A stretch of DNA of 55,361 nucleotides. It comes from VMFP01 sp964630025 (GTDB lineage: Bacteria > Patescibacteriota > Andersenbacteria > UBA10190 > CAIZMI01). Positions within the stretch are counted from its first letter, which is position 1. Every line of letters starts with the position of its first letter. The notes beneath the pieces were generated by a model. The model saw only the letters and a program-made list of their open reading frames with translations. It had not been told where the DNA came from and made no database searches. Shown here piece after piece: positions 7,852 through 17,277 of this stretch. The stretch spans positions 1 to 55,361 of the forward strand of contig CAZVRG010000001.1 of the NCBI GenBank assembly GCA_964630025.1. The letters run 5' to 3'. The translations under genes were made by a program, and so were the position numbers.

Positions 7852-10248
7852 GTGCGCAAACGTCTGCTTCTTTCCGGAGGATGTGCGCTGTTTCTTGCGA
7901 CTGCCCTCGCGTTCATACCGTGGAGCGAGCGTGTGGTCTTTCTGCAGCCATCAGGAGATCCGAGCGACAATGAAGCCGTCAACGCCGAGCACGGGGCCGA
8001 ACAGCGTATCACCATTCCCGCAACACTCTCTCTTCGGGATGTCACCGTATTTCTCTGGCCGCCGGTGCCGGCAGGAGCTCTGGAAGCGCGTGTCCAGTCC
8101 CGAAACGGCACACGCAGTGCAACAGCATCTCTCGCACATACCAGCGCGGACGGCGTCCTTTCGTTTCGTTTCTCGCCTCTCCCCGTGCAAGAAGGCGAGC
8201 AGATTGTTGTCCGTCTCACAGTAAGAGACGCACAAGAGTCAATTGTGCTTCGCACTGCAACCGGCGTGACGGAAGACATGACCAGCGCCGTGCGGATTGG
8301 CAATGCAACGCGTGACCGCTCACTGGCGCTTTCGCTTGGCACACATCGTCCTCTTGGCACGCGCCTTCTTACCGTATTGCAGCCAACGGGTACAGCACTT
8401 CGCGCGATCGATGCGAACACGCTTGGTCTTGCGTTGCTCGGCGCAACGATCGGCGTTGGATTGTACATCGTGCTTCGTCAACCGCTTTCCTCGCAGCGCT
8501 TCTGGACCTTGTGTCTTGGCGCCGCGGCACTCTCCTTTCTTCTGCATCAGCCGTTTCTTCGCTCCTACCCGGCAACAAACGATGAGGGATCAATCCTTGC
8601 AGATGCAGTACACCTTTCGCCGGAGTTCTGGCCACTGCAAACCGGAGGCGCGAAAGGTCCACTAAGCCTGCTCGCACTCGCTCCTCTGGTGCGCGCTGTT
8701 GAACATCCTCTTCTTGCTGGACGGCAAGTTATCGCGTTGCTTACTGGAATTGAAGTCGTGCTCTTGGGCATTGCCGCGCGGAGATTGTGGAATGAACGCG
8801 CCGGCGTCGTGAGCGCGGTACTCTACGCCGTCACGCCGGCGGTGATTGCCCAAACGACGCAGGTGTTTCTGCAGCCCTTTGCGCTTCCTTTTGTGACGCT
8901 CGGGTGGATACTCCTGATGCCATCGCACGCGCCATCGAGCAGGCGTTATCTTCTCCGCATCGCGCTTGCGGGCTCCTGTTTCGCACTTGGATTTCTTGCA
9001 CGCCCGACCAGCCTTGCGTTCGCGCCTGCTGCATTCCTCGTGTTTCTTCTTCTTCCACGACAGCCTTGGTCACAGCGGCTGCGCGCCCTGCTACTCGCCG
9101 GTATCGGATTTCTTCTGGTGATCGCGATTGCGGGCGGTATCGCCGTTCCACTCCTCGGCGTGGAAAAAACCGTCGATCTCTTCGGATGGCAGGGATTCCT
9201 TGTCAGTCAGCAACGCGCGGATCAAGGACGTTCCACTCCAGGACTGCGGGCACTGATCGCCGTTCCGCGTTCTCTCACGGAACTGGATGCTGTTCTCCAA
9301 TATGCATGGCCATTGTTTGTTGGCGCATTGCCGGTTCTGCTGCTTGGCGGTGCTTTCATCCTGCAGAGCGTTGCAGCGGGTATCCGACTTCCGCTGCGCG
9401 CCGCCGTATTCCTGTACACCATCAGCGCGGCACTTGTTCTTGCTCTTGCGCTGCGCCTGCCGGCAATCTCCAGCCCATCCATACTGCATGGTGCGGTGCT
9501 TGGCGGCAGTCTTCTTGTCTTTTTCCTCGCGCTCGCGCACGCGATCAAACAACACAATAACTCGCCCCGCGCCCAAGCGCTTCGAGACCTTCTCCTGTTG
9601 TGCGGAACGTGGATCGTGCTTGTGGTTGGGTACGCGAATTATGGGCGCTTTCGTTTGCACTACCATGCGGAGTTTCTACCGCTCTACGTCATTGCGAGCG
9701 CATTTCTCATTGAAACCCTGTTCGTGCGCATTCCCGCCCACGGTCGCTCCTCCGCACGAGAAGTATGGAACATTGTTCCCGTCGCGCTTCTGGGCGCCGT
9801 GCTCGCGCTGTCATTTCCTACCACATATGCGCGGTATCACGCGGGAAATATTCCGCTCTCGGTTGCGGATGCGGTTGCCGCCGACCTTCGTGAACGCACG
9901 GCGCCAACGGAGGGCGTGTTCACCGCGCAGGTATTGTTTCCCGTGCTTGCGCACCGGCGCGTTCCCTACGGCATCGCGCATCCCGGGTGGTACCGGGAAG
10001 AAGCACTCGGTATGCTTCCACGCGGACTTCGCGCCCAGTATTATCCCGACCGCGACGCGTTGCGACGCGCAATCGAAACAACACCCATTCGGATCATTGT
10101 GATCGAGCGCCGAACGCGCGAAGTGTTCTTGGAGTTCGATCCGGAGCTGCGCAGACTCATTGACCAGCGGTACCGATTGGTGCGGACAGTTGATAATCCG
10201 CTTGTTGATGCGATTGAGATCTGGGAACGTCTCTCTTCAACCCCATGA
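7852..10248 (+). CDS. large GT-C glycosyltransferase with N-terminal beta-sandwich-like module
   Basis: 798 residues from GTG. One helix (about 5-25) is followed by an extracytoplasmic module (about 45-160: RITIPATLSLRDVTVFL..., then FRFSPLPVQEGEQIVV and a degenerate DRSLALSLG end). The GT-C core comes next. Its first loop NDEGSILADAV carries the Asp-Glu pair of PMT/ArnT enzymes, followed by GGAKGPLSLL. The C-terminal domain ends ERRTREVFLEFDPEL...IEIWER. Expected role: outward-facing transfer from a polyprenyl-linked sugar donor. Its stop overlaps the start of its paralogue at 10245 as ATGA, and the two look like an old tandem duplication. Confidence 0.82.
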   Translation: MRKRLLLSGGCALFLATALAFIPWSERVVFLQPSGDPSDNEAVNAEHGAEQRITIPATLSLRDVTVFLWPPVPAGALEARVQSRNGTRSATASLAHTSADGVLSFRFSPLPVQEGEQIVVRLTVRDAQESIVLRTATGVTEDMTSAVRIGNATRDRSLALSLGTHRPLGTRLLTVLQPTGTALRAIDANTLGLALLGATIGVGLYIVLRQPLSSQRFWTLCLGAAALSFLLHQPFLRSYPATNDEGSILADAVHLSPEFWPLQTGGAKGPLSLLALAPLVRAVEHPLLAGRQVIALLTGIEVVLLGIAARRLWNERAGVVSAVLYAVTPAVIAQTTQVFLQPFALPFVTLGWILLMPSHAPSSRRYLLRIALAGSCFALGFLARPTSLAFAPAAFLVFLLLPRQPWSQRLRALLLAGIGFLLVIAIAGGIAVPLLGVEKTVDLFGWQGFLVSQQRADQGRSTPGLRALIAVPRSLTELDAVLQYAWPLFVGALPVLLLGGAFILQSVAAGIRLPLRAAVFLYTISAALVLALALRLPAISSPSILHGAVLGGSLLVFFLALAHAIKQHNNSPRAQALRDLLLLCGTWIVLVVGYANYGRFRLHYHAEFLPLYVIASAFLIETLFVRIPAHGRSSAREVWNIVPVALLGAVLALSFPTTYARYHAGNIPLSVADAVAADLRERTAPTEGVFTAQVLFPVLAHRRVPYGIAHPGWYREEALGMLPRGLRAQYYPDRDALRRAIETTPIRIIVIERRTREVFLEFDPELRRLIDQRYRLVRTVDNPLVDAIEIWERLSSTP

Positions 10249-12761
10249 ACACTCTGCACGAACCGCCTTCGTGGCGACCGTGGATCCCCGTGGTGGGAGG
10301 AATGGTGCTCCTGTGCGTCGCAGTTGTATACGTCTTGCTCCCAACATCGCGCGAGGTGTTGCGTACAACCGCCCCGCACACGCCCAGTGATGTCGAGCGT
10401 TTCGGGGGTGCGCGCAGCCTCGGCCAGAGTTTCATTGCGCCTGCAGACCGCCTCGCGGAAATCCGCCTGTTCCTGCAAACACCTGTGCCGCGGGACGCAT
10501 TTCCCATGCTCTTTCACCTTCGCCATGGCCGGTATGCAACAACAGATGTGCGTACCGTTACGGTGACTGCCAATGATATCGATATGGAGGGGGTCGTGCG
10601 CATCCGTTTCGCTCCCGTGCAGAAAAGCGGCGGACGCACGTACGTTTTTCTTCTCGACGCCGGTCGCGCTCCGTGGAAACGGCTCACAGCGTATCGCCAA
10701 ATTGACGGCACGATTTATGCCCAGGGACAGTTCTTTTCTGGCAACACCACGCAGGCGGGTATCGGGGATCTTGAGTTTGCCGCGATTGTCCGCGAACCGC
10801 GCATCCACGGCTTTTGGCACGCGCACCTCCGCCCCTTTCTTGATCAATTGCAAGGCCGTGTCCATACCCCTACAGAACAGCGGTATAGTGCAACGCCGCG
10901 GTTCTCCCGCGCGCTCGGGGTCGGGTGTCTCGCGATGATTGCGGTTCTGGCGTTGCTCTCTGTGCTCCGGCGCACGGGAACACCACGCATCTCGACAGTG
11001 CTCGCTCTGCTTGTTGTCGCGCACATGCTTCTTCATGCCCCGTTTTTGCTTCGCTACCCGGGCGTGAATGATGAGGGCTCCTACCTCATGGACATCCAGA
11101 ATATCCGTGCCGGCTATTGGCCATTTCGCGACACGCTCACCAAGGGGCCGCTATTCCTGGTGCTTCTTGCGCCGGTCGCACTCTTTTTTTCACACACGCT
11201 TCTTCCCGCGCGGATGATGGTCGCCGGCGTATCCGGCATCGAAGTGCTTCTTCTGTACATGCTGGGTCGGAGGTTTGGCGGACAGACTGTCGGGCTTCTT
11301 GCAGCCGCGCTGTGGGCGCTGTCCCCCGTCACCGTCGCACAAACGTCCCAGTTGTTTCTCCAGCCATTTTCGTTGCCGCTGGTGACACTCGCGTTGCTTC
11401 TCGCATTTCCGCATTCTGCATCTCCTGCTCCGCAGGGCACACAGCGCGCCCCGACGCATGCGCGGACTGCTCTCGGCGCGGGCATACTTCTTGCGCTGGC
11501 ATATCTCGTCCGGGCGTCATCCCTGGCCTTCGTCCCGCCAGTACTCCTCCTCGTAGTGACACAGCAGGATATGCGCGCCGGCATGCGCCGCGCACTCATG
11601 GTGCTTGCCGGCATGGCCGGAACATTCCTGCTTGTTGGCCTGCCAGCCCTCGCGCTTCTCGGATATGATCGCACCGCGGTGCTGTTTAACGTAGAGGCAT
11701 TTATCATCGGACACGCGCGAAGCGGGGGAGAAAGTGCAGCCGCAGCGTTTACCCTGCTTCCGCCATGGGAAATACTTGAACGCTTTAACGCGCATGGCGC
11801 GGTGCTCTTCCGTCTCGGCATGCCTCTCGTACTTTTGTGGCTGGCCGCGATTGCACGCACACTCACAACATTCCTTCGCCTGCCGGATAGGCTCAGCGTT
11901 ATTGGGTTTCTTGGTTTCAGTCTTCCGATTTTGCGTCTGGTGTACGCAGCAAACTTTACGCTCGCGGGGGAGCTCGCAAACTTTGGTCCCTCGTTCAAAG
12001 TACTCATGACCGTACTCACACTCCTTATCGTTGTTCTGTTGTGGTCATCTCCTTCACGCAGCCGTCTTTCTCGACGTCATGCTGGGAGGACACTCATCCT
12101 TCTGCTTGGAACATGGGTATCGCTTGCGGTGCTCTATATGTTCTTCGGGCGGTTCCGGCAGCAATACCATGCGGAGTTTCTCCCGCTCTACGTTACGGGA
12201 GGCGCGCTCTTTCTTGCAGAAACTCTCCCCATCATCAACGGGGACAGCATACGCGGACTGGTACAAACCTGGTGGCGATCTGGAACAGGCGTTCTCTGTG
12301 GGGTCGTTGTCGCGGCTGCGCTGTTCCTCTCATTTATTCCAAGTCGGGAACAGCCGCACACCGGCTCTATCCCACATCAGACTGCACGCGAGGTTGCAAC
12401 GATCCTCCGCGCGCACTCCGCACTGGGAGAAGAAATCCTCACGGCGCAAGGACTCTTCACATTCTATGCGGATCGTTTTCTGCCGTTCGGTGCTTCTCAC
12501 CCGGGATGGTACCTGGAAGAACGCGTCGGAACGGTGCCGACCGAACTTCGACGGCTCTTCCTCCCGGACAAAGAAGTGCTGCGACGCGCGATGCGCGAAA
12601 AACCGATCCGACTCGTGGCCATCGACCGTCGAACGCGCGAAGTCTATTTCAATTACGACCCCGAAATGCAGGCGCTCTTGAAATCCGAGTATCACCTTCT
12701 CGAGACCGTTCCGAGTCCGTACGAAGAGGATCCGGTGGAGATCTGGATCAAAAATGACTAA
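10245..12761 (+). CDS. large GT-C glycosyltransferase, tandem paralogue of the previous gene
   Basis: 838 residues. A signal-anchor helix (about 15-33) is followed by the shared module from LGQSF at 59-63 to GDLEF at 174-178. The PMT/ArnT-like core has NDEGSYLMDIQN in the first loop and TKGPLFLVLLAP after it. About 11 further helices and a C-terminal domain ending DRRTREVYFNYDPEM follow, parallel to the gene before it. The start overlaps the upstream stop (ATGA), so translation is probably coupled. Expected to be an inner-membrane enzyme using a lipid-linked sugar donor; specificity unknown. Confidence 0.82.
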   Translation: MNTLHEPPSWRPWIPVVGGMVLLCVAVVYVLLPTSREVLRTTAPHTPSDVERFGGARSLGQSFIAPADRLAEIRLFLQTPVPRDAFPMLFHLRHGRYATTDVRTVTVTANDIDMEGVVRIRFAPVQKSGGRTYVFLLDAGRAPWKRLTAYRQIDGTIYAQGQFFSGNTTQAGIGDLEFAAIVREPRIHGFWHAHLRPFLDQLQGRVHTPTEQRYSATPRFSRALGVGCLAMIAVLALLSVLRRTGTPRISTVLALLVVAHMLLHAPFLLRYPGVNDEGSYLMDIQNIRAGYWPFRDTLTKGPLFLVLLAPVALFFSHTLLPARMMVAGVSGIEVLLLYMLGRRFGGQTVGLLAAALWALSPVTVAQTSQLFLQPFSLPLVTLALLLAFPHSASPAPQGTQRAPTHARTALGAGILLALAYLVRASSLAFVPPVLLLVVTQQDMRAGMRRALMVLAGMAGTFLLVGLPALALLGYDRTAVLFNVEAFIIGHARSGGESAAAAFTLLPPWEILERFNAHGAVLFRLGMPLVLLWLAAIARTLTTFLRLPDRLSVIGFLGFSLPILRLVYAANFTLAGELANFGPSFKVLMTVLTLLIVVLLWSSPSRSRLSRRHAGRTLILLLGTWVSLAVLYMFFGRFRQQYHAEFLPLYVTGGALFLAETLPIINGDSIRGLVQTWWRSGTGVLCGVVVAAALFLSFIPSREQPHTGSIPHQTAREVATILRAHSALGEEILTAQGLFTFYADRFLPFGASHPGWYLEERVGTVPTELRRLFLPDKEVLRRAMREKPIRLVAIDRRTREVYFNYDPEMQALLKSEYHLLETVPSPYEEDPVEIWIKND

Positions 12762-12774
12762 CGGACACTCGCGA

Positions 12775-12803
12775 TTCCCACGCCAAGAATTTCCTGCAAT
12801 ACT
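12775..12803 (+). promoter_or_regulatory. possible promoter of the DPM1-like gene at 12810
   Basis: TTCCCA, 17 nt, AATACT, ending 6 nt before the ATG. It starts 13 nt after the previous stop, so read-through is also possible. Confidence 0.4.
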
Positions 12804-12809
12804 GGCCCC

Positions 12810-13625
12810 ATGCCACTTGCAGAGCGCACGCTCGTCCTTATCCCGACATACAATGAGGCGGATAATATCGGGTTGATTCTCGACCAGATATTTTCTGTCG
12901 AGCCGCGGCTGTCCGTGCTCGTCATTGATGACACCTCTCCAGATGGGACCGCGGATGTCGTGAAGGAGCGTATGACCAAGCATCCGAATCTCTTTCTGCT
13001 TCTCCGCTCGACGAATCGAGGTTTTGCACATTCGTATCGCGACGGTTTTCGCACTGCTCTCCTGAACGATCGTTTCGAGGCAGTGGTGACGATGGACGCG
13101 GATTTTTCTCATGAACCGAAAGAACTTCCCACGCTTATTGGCCTTCTCGAAGCGGGCGCAGATGTCGCCGTTGGCTCTCGCCACGCACAAGGAGGACGGT
13201 TCCCTGGGATCGCGCTCTGGCGACGTATCTTGAGTCGATTCGCGAATCGGTACGTACGCTGGATCCTCGGCACGCCCTTTACCGACAGCACCGCCGGCTT
13301 CATTGCCATGCGCGCATCCGCGCTCCGGCGTGTTCCGGCAGCGCAGCTCCGATCCGGCGGATACGGCATTCTGTTTGAACTCAAGTATCGCCTCTTCCGA
13401 AGCGGCGCACGGATTGTTGAACACCCGGTCGCCTGGCCAAGGCGACATCAAGGCGATTCAAAAATGACCCTCGCAATTATGTGGGACTCGTTCCTGCTCC
13501 CCTGGAAAATCCGCTTGGGGATACTGCCGCCGGTGCGCGCAGAAGTTCCTGAAGCGTCGCTGGCTGTTGTTGGAAGTCAAGCACTTCGCGTCCGAGAACC
13601 GCAAACTCTGGAAGCGGAACGATAA
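12810..13625 (+). CDS. polyprenyl-phosphate mannosyl/glucosyltransferase, DPM1-like GT2
   Basis: 271 residues. IPTYNEADN at 11-19, VIDDTSPDGT at 38-47, TMDADFSH at 94-101 and TAGFIAMR mark the dolichol/polyprenol-phosphate sugar synthase group. It would charge polyprenyl phosphate with a sugar from GDP- or UDP-sugar, giving donors to the GT-C enzymes just upstream. No C-terminal membrane helices. The family normally ends near residue 240; here about 27 extra residues run into the convergent C-methyltransferase, and the two reading frames overlap by 149 bp. Confidence 0.88.
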   Translation: MPLAERTLVLIPTYNEADNIGLILDQIFSVEPRLSVLVIDDTSPDGTADVVKERMTKHPNLFLLLRSTNRGFAHSYRDGFRTALLNDRFEAVVTMDADFSHEPKELPTLIGLLEAGADVAVGSRHAQGGRFPGIALWRRILSRFANRYVRWILGTPFTDSTAGFIAMRASALRRVPAAQLRSGGYGILFELKYRLFRSGARIVEHPVAWPRRHQGDSKMTLAIMWDSFLLPWKIRLGILPPVRAEVPEASLAVVGSQALRVREPQTLEAER

Positions 13626-14862
13626 ACTTTCCGCCGCGCTCGAGAAAGGCACGCTCGCGCTTTACAAATTCTGAAAGAAAGTGCCATGGAAGCACAAGAA
13701 AATACGCGGGTTCCGCAGCCCGTGCATCTTCTTCAGACATAATGGGGATGAGCGTGCCCACGGTCTTTTTCCCCCACTTATCAGGATTCCGCTCCGCAGC
13801 TGCCCGAATCAACGATGTATCCAGATTGAAATACTGAAGAAGGGTATTTCCTTTTGTGGATGCACCATAGACATACACGGTGCTTCCTTTTGCCGTTTCC
13901 GCCTTTAGAAATTCCACAAGCCGCCGCTTGATCGTCTCGACGCGATCAGCAAATGCGTGATACGTCTCGACATCCAGCAGCGCCCATGCATGTTCGGCTT
14001 CTTCAAGCTCTCGCATACGGTCAGCAGCGCCGGGAAATGGCTGCACCGCTGCGTTTCGATGAGTGACATAGACGCGAAAGCTTCCGCCGTTGACATCGTT
14101 CAGCTCAACATCAATCACCCGAAGCCCGTGGCGGGAAAGAAGCGTGTTCAGTGAGCCGAGGGCGTAGTATTCGAGATGCTCATGGCAGATATTATCAAAG
14201 GCATTCTGCTTCAGCATGAGCGGAAGATAACTCATTTGGATCACCCAAACACCGCTCTGGGCAAGACAGCGCGCGGCATCGGCAACGAAGATGTTCGGGT
14301 CTTCCAGATCGTAGAACATGGCGATACTGGTGATGACGCTGGCTTTCGCTGTTCCGGCAATATCCGAAAATCGTTTGGCGCTGAAGAAATCGTTGATGAT
14401 GTCGATGGACTCTTCACGCGCATACGGCATGAGATTGATTGCTGGCTCAAATCCGATGCGGCGCAGCCCTGGCGCTCGATAGTGTCGCAATAACGTACTG
14501 TCATTGCTCCCGATATCAACAACGACATCTCCCGATGCGAGCGGTACGAGTTGCTCGACTTTGTCGGTAATGTCCGCGAGCGCACGCCGCATTGTTTCAT
14601 TGACGCCCGAGCGATACCAGTAATTCCGGTAGAGAACCCCCGCTTCCACCGTGTGGCGAAGCTGGAGGAGTCCGCATCCCCCGTTCCGTGGGTTGCACAG
14701 TACAAGATCGAGCGGCGCCTGCGCGCTTTTCGTCGGCGCGTCGACAAAATTCGATACGTGTTGCTCTCCGAGTGACAACACCGATGTGAGCATGGACGAC
14801 CCGCAGGAGCGGCACGTCGTACGTGTCTGCACGGAGAATCCGTCGGCGAGATGCTTGTTCAC
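13477..14862 (-). CDS. NDP-sugar C-methyltransferase (second of three)
   Basis: 461 residues from GTG. Zinc-site cysteines lie at 17, 20, 56 and 63, a slightly wider second pair than usual. VVDIGSNDSTLL is the SAM motif, NICHEHLEYYAL gives the catalytic HEH region, and VYGASTKGNTLLQYF opens the C-terminal domain. The expected reaction is methylation of a keto-deoxysugar carbon. The family usually ends just after 'GGKFIVPLPE'; here about 40 extra residues (QQQPATLQELLRAP...) reach into the opposite-strand gene. The GTG start is supported by TACACT ending 6 nt upstream. Confidence 0.87.
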   Translation of the reverse strand: MNKHLADGFSVQTRTTCRSCGSSMLTSVLSLGEQHVSNFVDAPTKSAQAPLDLVLCNPRNGGCGLLQLRHTVEAGVLYRNYWYRSGVNETMRRALADITDKVEQLVPLASGDVVVDIGSNDSTLLRHYRAPGLRRIGFEPAINLMPYAREESIDIINDFFSAKRFSDIAGTAKASVITSIAMFYDLEDPNIFVADAARCLAQSGVWVIQMSYLPLMLKQNAFDNICHEHLEYYALGSLNTLLSRHGLRVIDVELNDVNGGSFRVYVTHRNAAVQPFPGAADRMRELEEAEHAWALLDVETYHAFADRVETIKRRLVEFLKAETAKGSTVYVYGASTKGNTLLQYFNLDTSLIRAAAERNPDKWGKKTVGTLIPIMSEEDARAAEPAYFLVLPWHFLSEFVKRERAFLERGGKFIVPLPEFAVLGREVLDFQQQPATLQELLRAPAAVSPSGFSRGAGTSPT

Positions 14863-14868
14863 GTCAGC

Positions 14869-14896
14869 AGTGTAGCAGAGACTTGGCGGTGATCAA
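14869..14896 (-). promoter_or_regulatory. promoter of the C-methyltransferase at 14862
   Basis: TTGATC, 16 nt, TACACT on the minus strand, 6 nt before GTG. It interleaves with the divergent promoter of the methyltransferase at 14921. Confidence 0.6.
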
Positions 14897-14912
14897 CATT
14901 TCACAGTACGGT
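14883..14912 (+). promoter_or_regulatory. promoter of the methyltransferase at 14921
   Basis: TTGGCG, 18 nt, TACGGT, ending 8 nt before the ATG. It overlaps the opposing promoter, so the two may compete or share control. Confidence 0.45.
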
Positions 14913-14920
14913 GCACAATC

Positions 14921-15682
14921 ATGGACACGCAGAAAGCACCCGCGACCCGCACGATGGTGCACTCACCAGAGCACACACGTGATGCGCGCATTCCTCTGCA
15001 AGAAGACGCAACGCGCGAGCGTGTCTGGGATAACATCTGGCGCCAGCGCGGTGTCATCATGAAACTTATCGCCGCCATTCGACACGGATTACATCAACTG
15101 CATCAGCAACTTCTTCTCGATATACTCCCGCCTGACGCGGATGTGTTGGAACTCGGGTGCGGAACCGCCTCGCTCACGTTGTCACTCGCACCGCGGTTCC
15201 ACCGCCTCGTCGGCCTCGATATTTCTGACGAGGCACTTCGTATCGCGGAGACCGCGCGTGCGCGATTGGGCATTCAAAATGCCGAGTTCGTTAAAGGCGA
15301 TTGTCGGTCTGCTCCGTTTACCGACGCGTTTGATCTTGTCTGGAGCGCAGGACTCATTGAACACTTTTTTGACGACGACTGGCGCATTGTGCAGGAACAT
15401 CTCCGAGCAGCAAAGCCTGGCGGCGTCGCGCTCATAAGCGTTCCGAGTACATATTCCCTCCATCATCTCCATTATCTTGTGACGCGCCCGACAATGCTCC
15501 GCCGCTTCTGGCCGTGGTCCGATGTGCGTCACTTCCAGAAATTTTATTCCCCACGCGAGCTCGTCGCCGTTGGCCGCCGCAGCGGCTATCCGTCTCGCGT
15601 GTTCTACCTCCCGCCTCGCATCATTGGATTCTTCCTCGGCATTCTCGTTCTTGAGATCCGAAAGGACAACAATACGTTCTAG
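14921..15682 (+). CDS. class I SAM-dependent methyltransferase
   Basis: 253 residues. The SAM-binding motif VLELGCGTASL is near 69-79, followed by GLDISDEAL (acidic ribose-binding loop), KGDCRSAPF and the LIEHFFDDDW motif IV region. The C-terminus carries a short hydrophobic stretch (IIGFFLGILVLEI), possibly membrane-associating. It resembles Methyltransf_11/25-type enzymes common in glycan loci; substrate unknown. Its TAG and the TAG of the convergent gene share one CTAG palindrome at 15679-15682. Confidence 0.8.
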   Translation: MDTQKAPATRTMVHSPEHTRDARIPLQEDATRERVWDNIWRQRGVIMKLIAAIRHGLHQLHQQLLLDILPPDADVLELGCGTASLTLSLAPRFHRLVGLDISDEALRIAETARARLGIQNAEFVKGDCRSAPFTDAFDLVWSAGLIEHFFDDDWRIVQEHLRAAKPGGVALISVPSTYSLHHLHYLVTRPTMLRRFWPWSDVRHFQKFYSPRELVAVGRRSGYPSRVFYLPPRIIGFFLGILVLEIRKDNNTF

Positions 15683-17277
15683 CGACTGCGGAGTGCTCGG
15701 ACGTCGTAGAGTTCAATCCGCGGGCCTGCGCTTTTCCATGGTTGCGGTTCAATAAAGAACACACGAGCGCCACGGGAACGAACCTCGTCATAGAACGCGC
15801 GATACGATGCCGTCATCTCCGGATAGAGCCGCATCGAGGTGGACTCGTAATATCGATCAACAAGCCGTGAGTCGAGCACGATGTAGTCAACACCTTGGTT
15901 CAACCATTCCGCAAGCGGTTTCGCTCGATGATCGGCGATTCTCCGATCATCCCGTCCACCGATATTCGCGTATTCCTCACGGAGAAGGAGCACAGTGTGT
16001 CGCGTGCTGCGTGGATTCAGAAAGACAAGCGGCCCGTGTTGCAGCACGGTTGCTCCGGATGGAATATGTTCCTCCGCCCATGCGACTGCTGTCGGCAAGG
16101 TTGCTTCTCCGGCATACGCACGGTCAAATGCGCCGACATTCCAGAGCGCCCCGCCCACGCCAACAAGGGCGAGACCAATTGCGGTGCCTCGGGCAACGGC
16201 GCGTGCACGCGGAAGAAGTGCTGGGGCATACACCACGCCATACGCCGCCGCGAGTGCAAGAAGCGGCGTCAGTGGGAGAAAGCGCTTTACCGCGTGCATG
16301 CGCACATACGCAGCCATGACAATATAGAGGACGAACAGAACACCACCGAGAAGGACAACGGCGCGATAATCGCGACGCCACGCCGCAACGATAACACCAC
16401 CCACCGCAAGGAGAAAAACCGCCAACGGCATTTCCCACACGAAACCGGATACCGTAAATGACAATCCCCAATCAGGAGATTGTGTGAGCAGCGGCCAGAG
16501 CAGATCGGAACTTGTGTATCCCAGATCGCCACCCGCCGCACGAAGGGAAAGTCCGTGATAGATTGCTCGTGCTTCCTGCCGCTCGATAAGTTTCCATGGA
16601 TTTGTCAGCGCAAAGGTGAGCGGAATCATGAACAACCCGACAATAAACGCTGGACGCAGGAGCGTTCGCCACCAGTGCGACTGACGCAATGCCCACCCTG
16701 CGTGCGCAAAGACAAGAGCAATACCGACCATGATGCCGTAATACTGGCTTGCAGCCGCGAGGCCTGTCAGCACGCCGGTCGTGACATACCATCGTCGTGT
16801 TCCCTTCTCCCACAAAAGAAACGCCGCTGCGACAGTGGCAAGCATGAAGAATGCGGCAAGCGGATCAACGTGTGCGTAATGCGCGTACTTCACGGCGAGT
16901 GGAGAAACAGCCGCAAAGAGCCCTCCAAGAAGACCGAGCGCCCAACCGCCGATATGCCGACCGAGCCAGATGGTGAGTGCAACGGTGAGCACACCAATGA
17001 TGACTGTTGTGATGCGCGCGACGGTCGTTGGATCCCATGCATCCTTTGGAACGATCTGCCCAACCACCGAAAAGATGCCGCCGTGAAGGTAATAGCCAAG
17101 ATGGGGATACCGAGCGCCACTGGGTGCGAGTGGACGGTCCGTGTCTCGCACACGAAGACCCGCCGCCGGACCGACAAGCTTGTTCTCGTCTGTCGGCAGA
17201 TGATGCGTAACGCCAACAAGCCGCGTCAGCAACGCAAGCGCAAGGATGCCTCCTGCCACGATCGTCTGCCGGCGCAT
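15679..17277 (-). CDS. GT-C membrane glycosyltransferase (PMT_2-like)
   Basis: 532 residues. The first helix is at 6-24, then the catalytic-type loop THHLPTDENKLV with Asp-Glu, about ten further helices, and a C-terminal soluble segment of about 120 residues. It is the last gene of a four-gene minus-strand operon; ATG and the preceding TGA share a base (TGATG). Expected to transfer a polyprenyl-linked sugar outside the membrane. Its place beside the Rieske pair suggests that the oxygenase acts on the same glycan or lipid carrier, but that is inference. Confidence 0.82.
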   Translation of the reverse strand: MRRQTIVAGGILALALLTRLVGVTHHLPTDENKLVGPAAGLRVRDTDRPLAPSGARYPHLGYYLHGGIFSVVGQIVPKDAWDPTTVARITTVIIGVLTVALTIWLGRHIGGWALGLLGGLFAAVSPLAVKYAHYAHVDPLAAFFMLATVAAAFLLWEKGTRRWYVTTGVLTGLAAASQYYGIMVGIALVFAHAGWALRQSHWWRTLLRPAFIVGLFMIPLTFALTNPWKLIERQEARAIYHGLSLRAAGGDLGYTSSDLLWPLLTQSPDWGLSFTVSGFVWEMPLAVFLLAVGGVIVAAWRRDYRAVVLLGGVLFVLYIVMAAYVRMHAVKRFLPLTPLLALAAAYGVVYAPALLPRARAVARGTAIGLALVGVGGALWNVGAFDRAYAGEATLPTAVAWAEEHIPSGATVLQHGPLVFLNPRSTRHTVLLLREEYANIGGRDDRRIADHRAKPLAEWLNQGVDYIVLDSRLVDRYYESTSMRLYPEMTASYRAFYDEVRSRGARVFFIEPQPWKSAGPRIELYDVRALRSR

